A stretch of 15,030 bases of DNA, taken from the NCBI GenBank assembly GCA_013824385.1, contig PNNU01000030.1:1-15030 (forward strand). The letters run 5' to 3'. Positions 13,548 to 15,030 of this stretch are shown in pieces (the stretch's first letter is position 1; every line of letters starts with the position of its first letter). This DNA comes from Anaerolinea sp. Its GTDB lineage: Bacteria > Chloroflexota > Anaerolineae > Anaerolineales > Anaerolineaceae. The notes below the pieces were generated by a model. It was not told the DNA's origin and searched no databases. It saw only the letters and a list, made by a program, of their open reading frames with translations. A program made the translations under genes and the position numbers.

Positions 13548-14870
13548 ATGTTCACAAATCGACCAGCGTTAAAAAGAGAAACATTAACTCATGAAATCGA
13601 GAGTCCTCATTTGGATGATGAGCAGGAAAAGAATTTTTATATTATTCGTGATGCGGTTCAACAATTGCTCATCAACAACAATGAGGGAAACAAGGAAACA
13701 TCAGATTTAAAAAAGATGATAGAAACCTGTTTTTCACAGGTATTGGAAGAAAAGAAAGTGCTTTTCAATAAATCAACACATGATCAGTTATTGGAATGGG
13801 TGATTGCGGATATTGTTGGATATGGTCCACTTGAACCTCTCTTGAACAATCCAGATATCACCGAGATCATGGTAAATGGTTTTAATGAAGTATTTGTAGA
13901 GCGATTTGGTTTAATTGAGGGTACCTCGGTAAAATTTGAAAATGATCAACATTTACGACGTGTCATTGATCGAATTGTATCTCCGATAGGAAGACGCGTT
14001 GATGAATCATCACCGATGGTAGATGCCCGTTTGCCAAATGGATACCGCGTTAATGCCACCATCCCCCCATTATCCCTTGATGGACCAATCTTGACGATTC
14101 GAAAATTTGCCGAACGTCCATACACAGTTCAAGATCTTATTGCCAATGGCACATTAACTATTCCTTTGGCAAATTTTCTAAAAGCCTGCGTTGAAGCACG
14201 TGTCAATTTAGTGATTTCAGGAGGTACTGGAACTGGTAAAACAACTTTACTGAATGTTATCTCGTGTTTTATTCCTTCAAGAGAACGCATCATAACCATC
14301 GAAGATACTGCAGAATTGCAGTTAAATCAGATACATGTTGTGAGGTTAGAAAAAAGACCGCCAAATATTGAGGGAAAGGGAGAAATTACGATTCGGCAGC
14401 TTGTTGTAAATGCCTTGAGAATGCGTCCAGATCGGATTATTGTTGGCGAGTGTCGTTCAGGAGAAGCATTGGATATGCTTCAGGCAATGAATACTGGTCA
14501 TGATGGTTCCATGACTACGGTTCACTCGAACAATCCTCGAGATGGCCTGCGCAGAATCGAGATCATGGTTCTAATGGCAGGCGTTGAATTACCCTTGAAA
14601 GCAGTACGGGAACAAATCGCCTCATCCATTGAACTGATGGTTCATATTGAGAGATTAAAAGACGGAAGCAGAAGAGTCGTCCAGGTCACTGAAGTTCAAG
14701 GTATGGAGGGTGACACCATTGTCATGCAAGATATTTTTGTCTTCAATCAAACTGGCATTCATAATGGCATTGTTCAAGGTGCCCTTAAGGCAACCGGATT
14801 GAGACCAAAATTTATGCGCAAACTCATCGCAAATAGCATTGAGATTCCTGACAGCGTCTTTGAACTCTAA
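13548..14870 (+). CDS. tadA: TadA/CpaF secretion ATPase of the Tad pilus
   Basis: TadA hydrolyses ATP in the cytoplasm to drive pilus assembly and, in some systems, retraction. The 440-residue protein has the usual N-terminal domain (about 25-215, with GYGPLEPLLNNPDITEIMVN and the DESSPMVDARLPNG segment) and a complete ATPase core: Walker A GGTGTGKTT (225-233), Asp box IEDTAEL (251-257), Walker B IIVGECRSGE (297-306) and His box GHDGSMTTVH (317-326). No key residue is missing. AGGAG 6 nt upstream supports ATG 13548. Its place after tadBC and the TPR gene is unusual; most clusters put it before tadB. A 107-nt gap then separates it from the pilin gene, which may have its own promoter. Confidence 0.95.
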   Translation: MFTNRPALKRETLTHEIESPHLDDEQEKNFYIIRDAVQQLLINNNEGNKETSDLKKMIETCFSQVLEEKKVLFNKSTHDQLLEWVIADIVGYGPLEPLLNNPDITEIMVNGFNEVFVERFGLIEGTSVKFENDQHLRRVIDRIVSPIGRRVDESSPMVDARLPNGYRVNATIPPLSLDGPILTIRKFAERPYTVQDLIANGTLTIPLANFLKACVEARVNLVISGGTGTGKTTLLNVISCFIPSRERIITIEDTAELQLNQIHVVRLEKRPPNIEGKGEITIRQLVVNALRMRPDRIIVGECRSGEALDMLQAMNTGHDGSMTTVHSNNPRDGLRRIEIMVLMAGVELPLKAVREQIASSIELMVHIERLKDGSRRVVQVTEVQGMEGDTIVMQDIFVFNQTGIHNGIVQGALKATGLRPKFMRKLIANSIEIPDSVFEL

Positions 14871-14917
14871 TAGATTGGAAAGCTGTTGATTAAATGAGAA
14901 ATATGGCATCAATAAAT

Positions 14918-14944
14918 ATTGGTAGTTAGAAATTATTGGTAGAA
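14918..14944 (+). repeat. Paired ATTGGTAG repeats upstream of the Flp pilin gene
   Basis: ATTGGTAG (14918-14925) and ATTGGTAGAA (14935-14944) lie 17 bp apart, 34-60 nt before the pilin ATG, in the gap after tadA. They match the inner pair of the cluster at 2992-3046, including an AAATT in the spacer. This is where an activator of the pilin gene could bind. No clean -35/-10 pair was found, which would fit an activator-dependent promoter. Confidence 0.5.
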
Positions 14945-14977
14945 AAGGGCTTCATATTTTAATTTTAGGAGGTATAT

Positions 14978-15030
14978 ATGTTATTTGCACCAAAAGAAAA
15001 AGGGCAAGGATTAATTGAATACGCATTGAT
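14978..15030 (+). CDS. flp: Flp type IVb pilin, 3'-truncated by the window edge
   Basis: The first 17 codons are visible after a strong ribosome site AGGAGG (14967-14972), 5 nt from ATG. They encode MLFAPKEKGQGLIEYAL: a short basic leader, the prepilin cut G9/Q10, Glu at +5 (E14) and the Tyr that follows it in Flp pilins. This is the major subunit that TadA, TadB and TadC assemble. The strong ribosome site, by far the best in the operon, fits the high output needed for a structural subunit. The rest lies beyond the window. Confidence 0.92.
   Translation, partial: MLFAPKEKGQGLIEYAL

Overview
The window is AT-rich bacterial DNA that reads like a member of the Chloroflexota, probably an Anaerolineae relative. 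This rests on the combination of a Tad (tight adherence) pilus cluster whose TadZ has a receiver-like N-terminus, tandem TadE genes, an LCP cell-wall protein and a FecR/zinc-finger anti-sigma protein, with no secretin (RcpA) gene beside the pilus genes. A missing secretin fits a single-membrane envelope. The taxonomic call is inference, because the window holds no rRNA or marker gene.

Layout. Positions 1-843 hold the C-terminal part of an LCP (LytR-CpsA-Psr) wall-polymer ligase. A 310-bp gap with inverted repeats follows, then an ECF-type sigma factor (1154-1702, TTG start) and its likely membrane-bound anti-sigma partner with a FecR-like domain (1742-2854). A 650-bp gene-free stretch (2855-3504) carries a short bipartite motif shared with the sigma upstream region, four TTATTGGTAG-like repeats, a terminator-like hairpin, several nested inverted repeats, and a good promoter with a structured leader. 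That leader precedes an exported lytic-transglycosylase-like protein (3505-4491). A stand-alone HD-GYP cyclic-di-GMP phosphodiesterase lies on the minus strand (4522-5139).

From 5386 to the right edge all genes point forward with short gaps or overlaps and look like one operon: two TadE-like pseudopilins, a TadG-like protein, CpaB/RcpC, TadZ/CpaE, TadB, TadC, a 600-residue membrane TPR protein with a degenerate C-terminal LysM-like domain, and the TadA/CpaF ATPase. After a 107-bp gap comes the start of a Flp pilin gene, cut by the window edge. That gap carries two more copies of the ATTGGTAG repeat.

How they fit together. TadA powers the TadB/TadC platform to assemble Flp pilin. TadZ positions the machine, and the TadE/TadG proteins are minor pilins or tip proteins. 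The transglycosylase-like protein and the TPR-LysM protein could let the pilus cross and anchor in peptidoglycan. HD-GYP is set to lower c-di-GMP, and it is transcribed from a promoter whose -35 box abuts that of the tad operon. The most interesting signals are the shared repeats upstream of the pilin and beyond the anti-sigma gene, the motif shared by two intergenic regions around the sigma/anti-sigma pair, the back-to-back promoters, and the TPR-LysM protein inserted between tadC and tadA.
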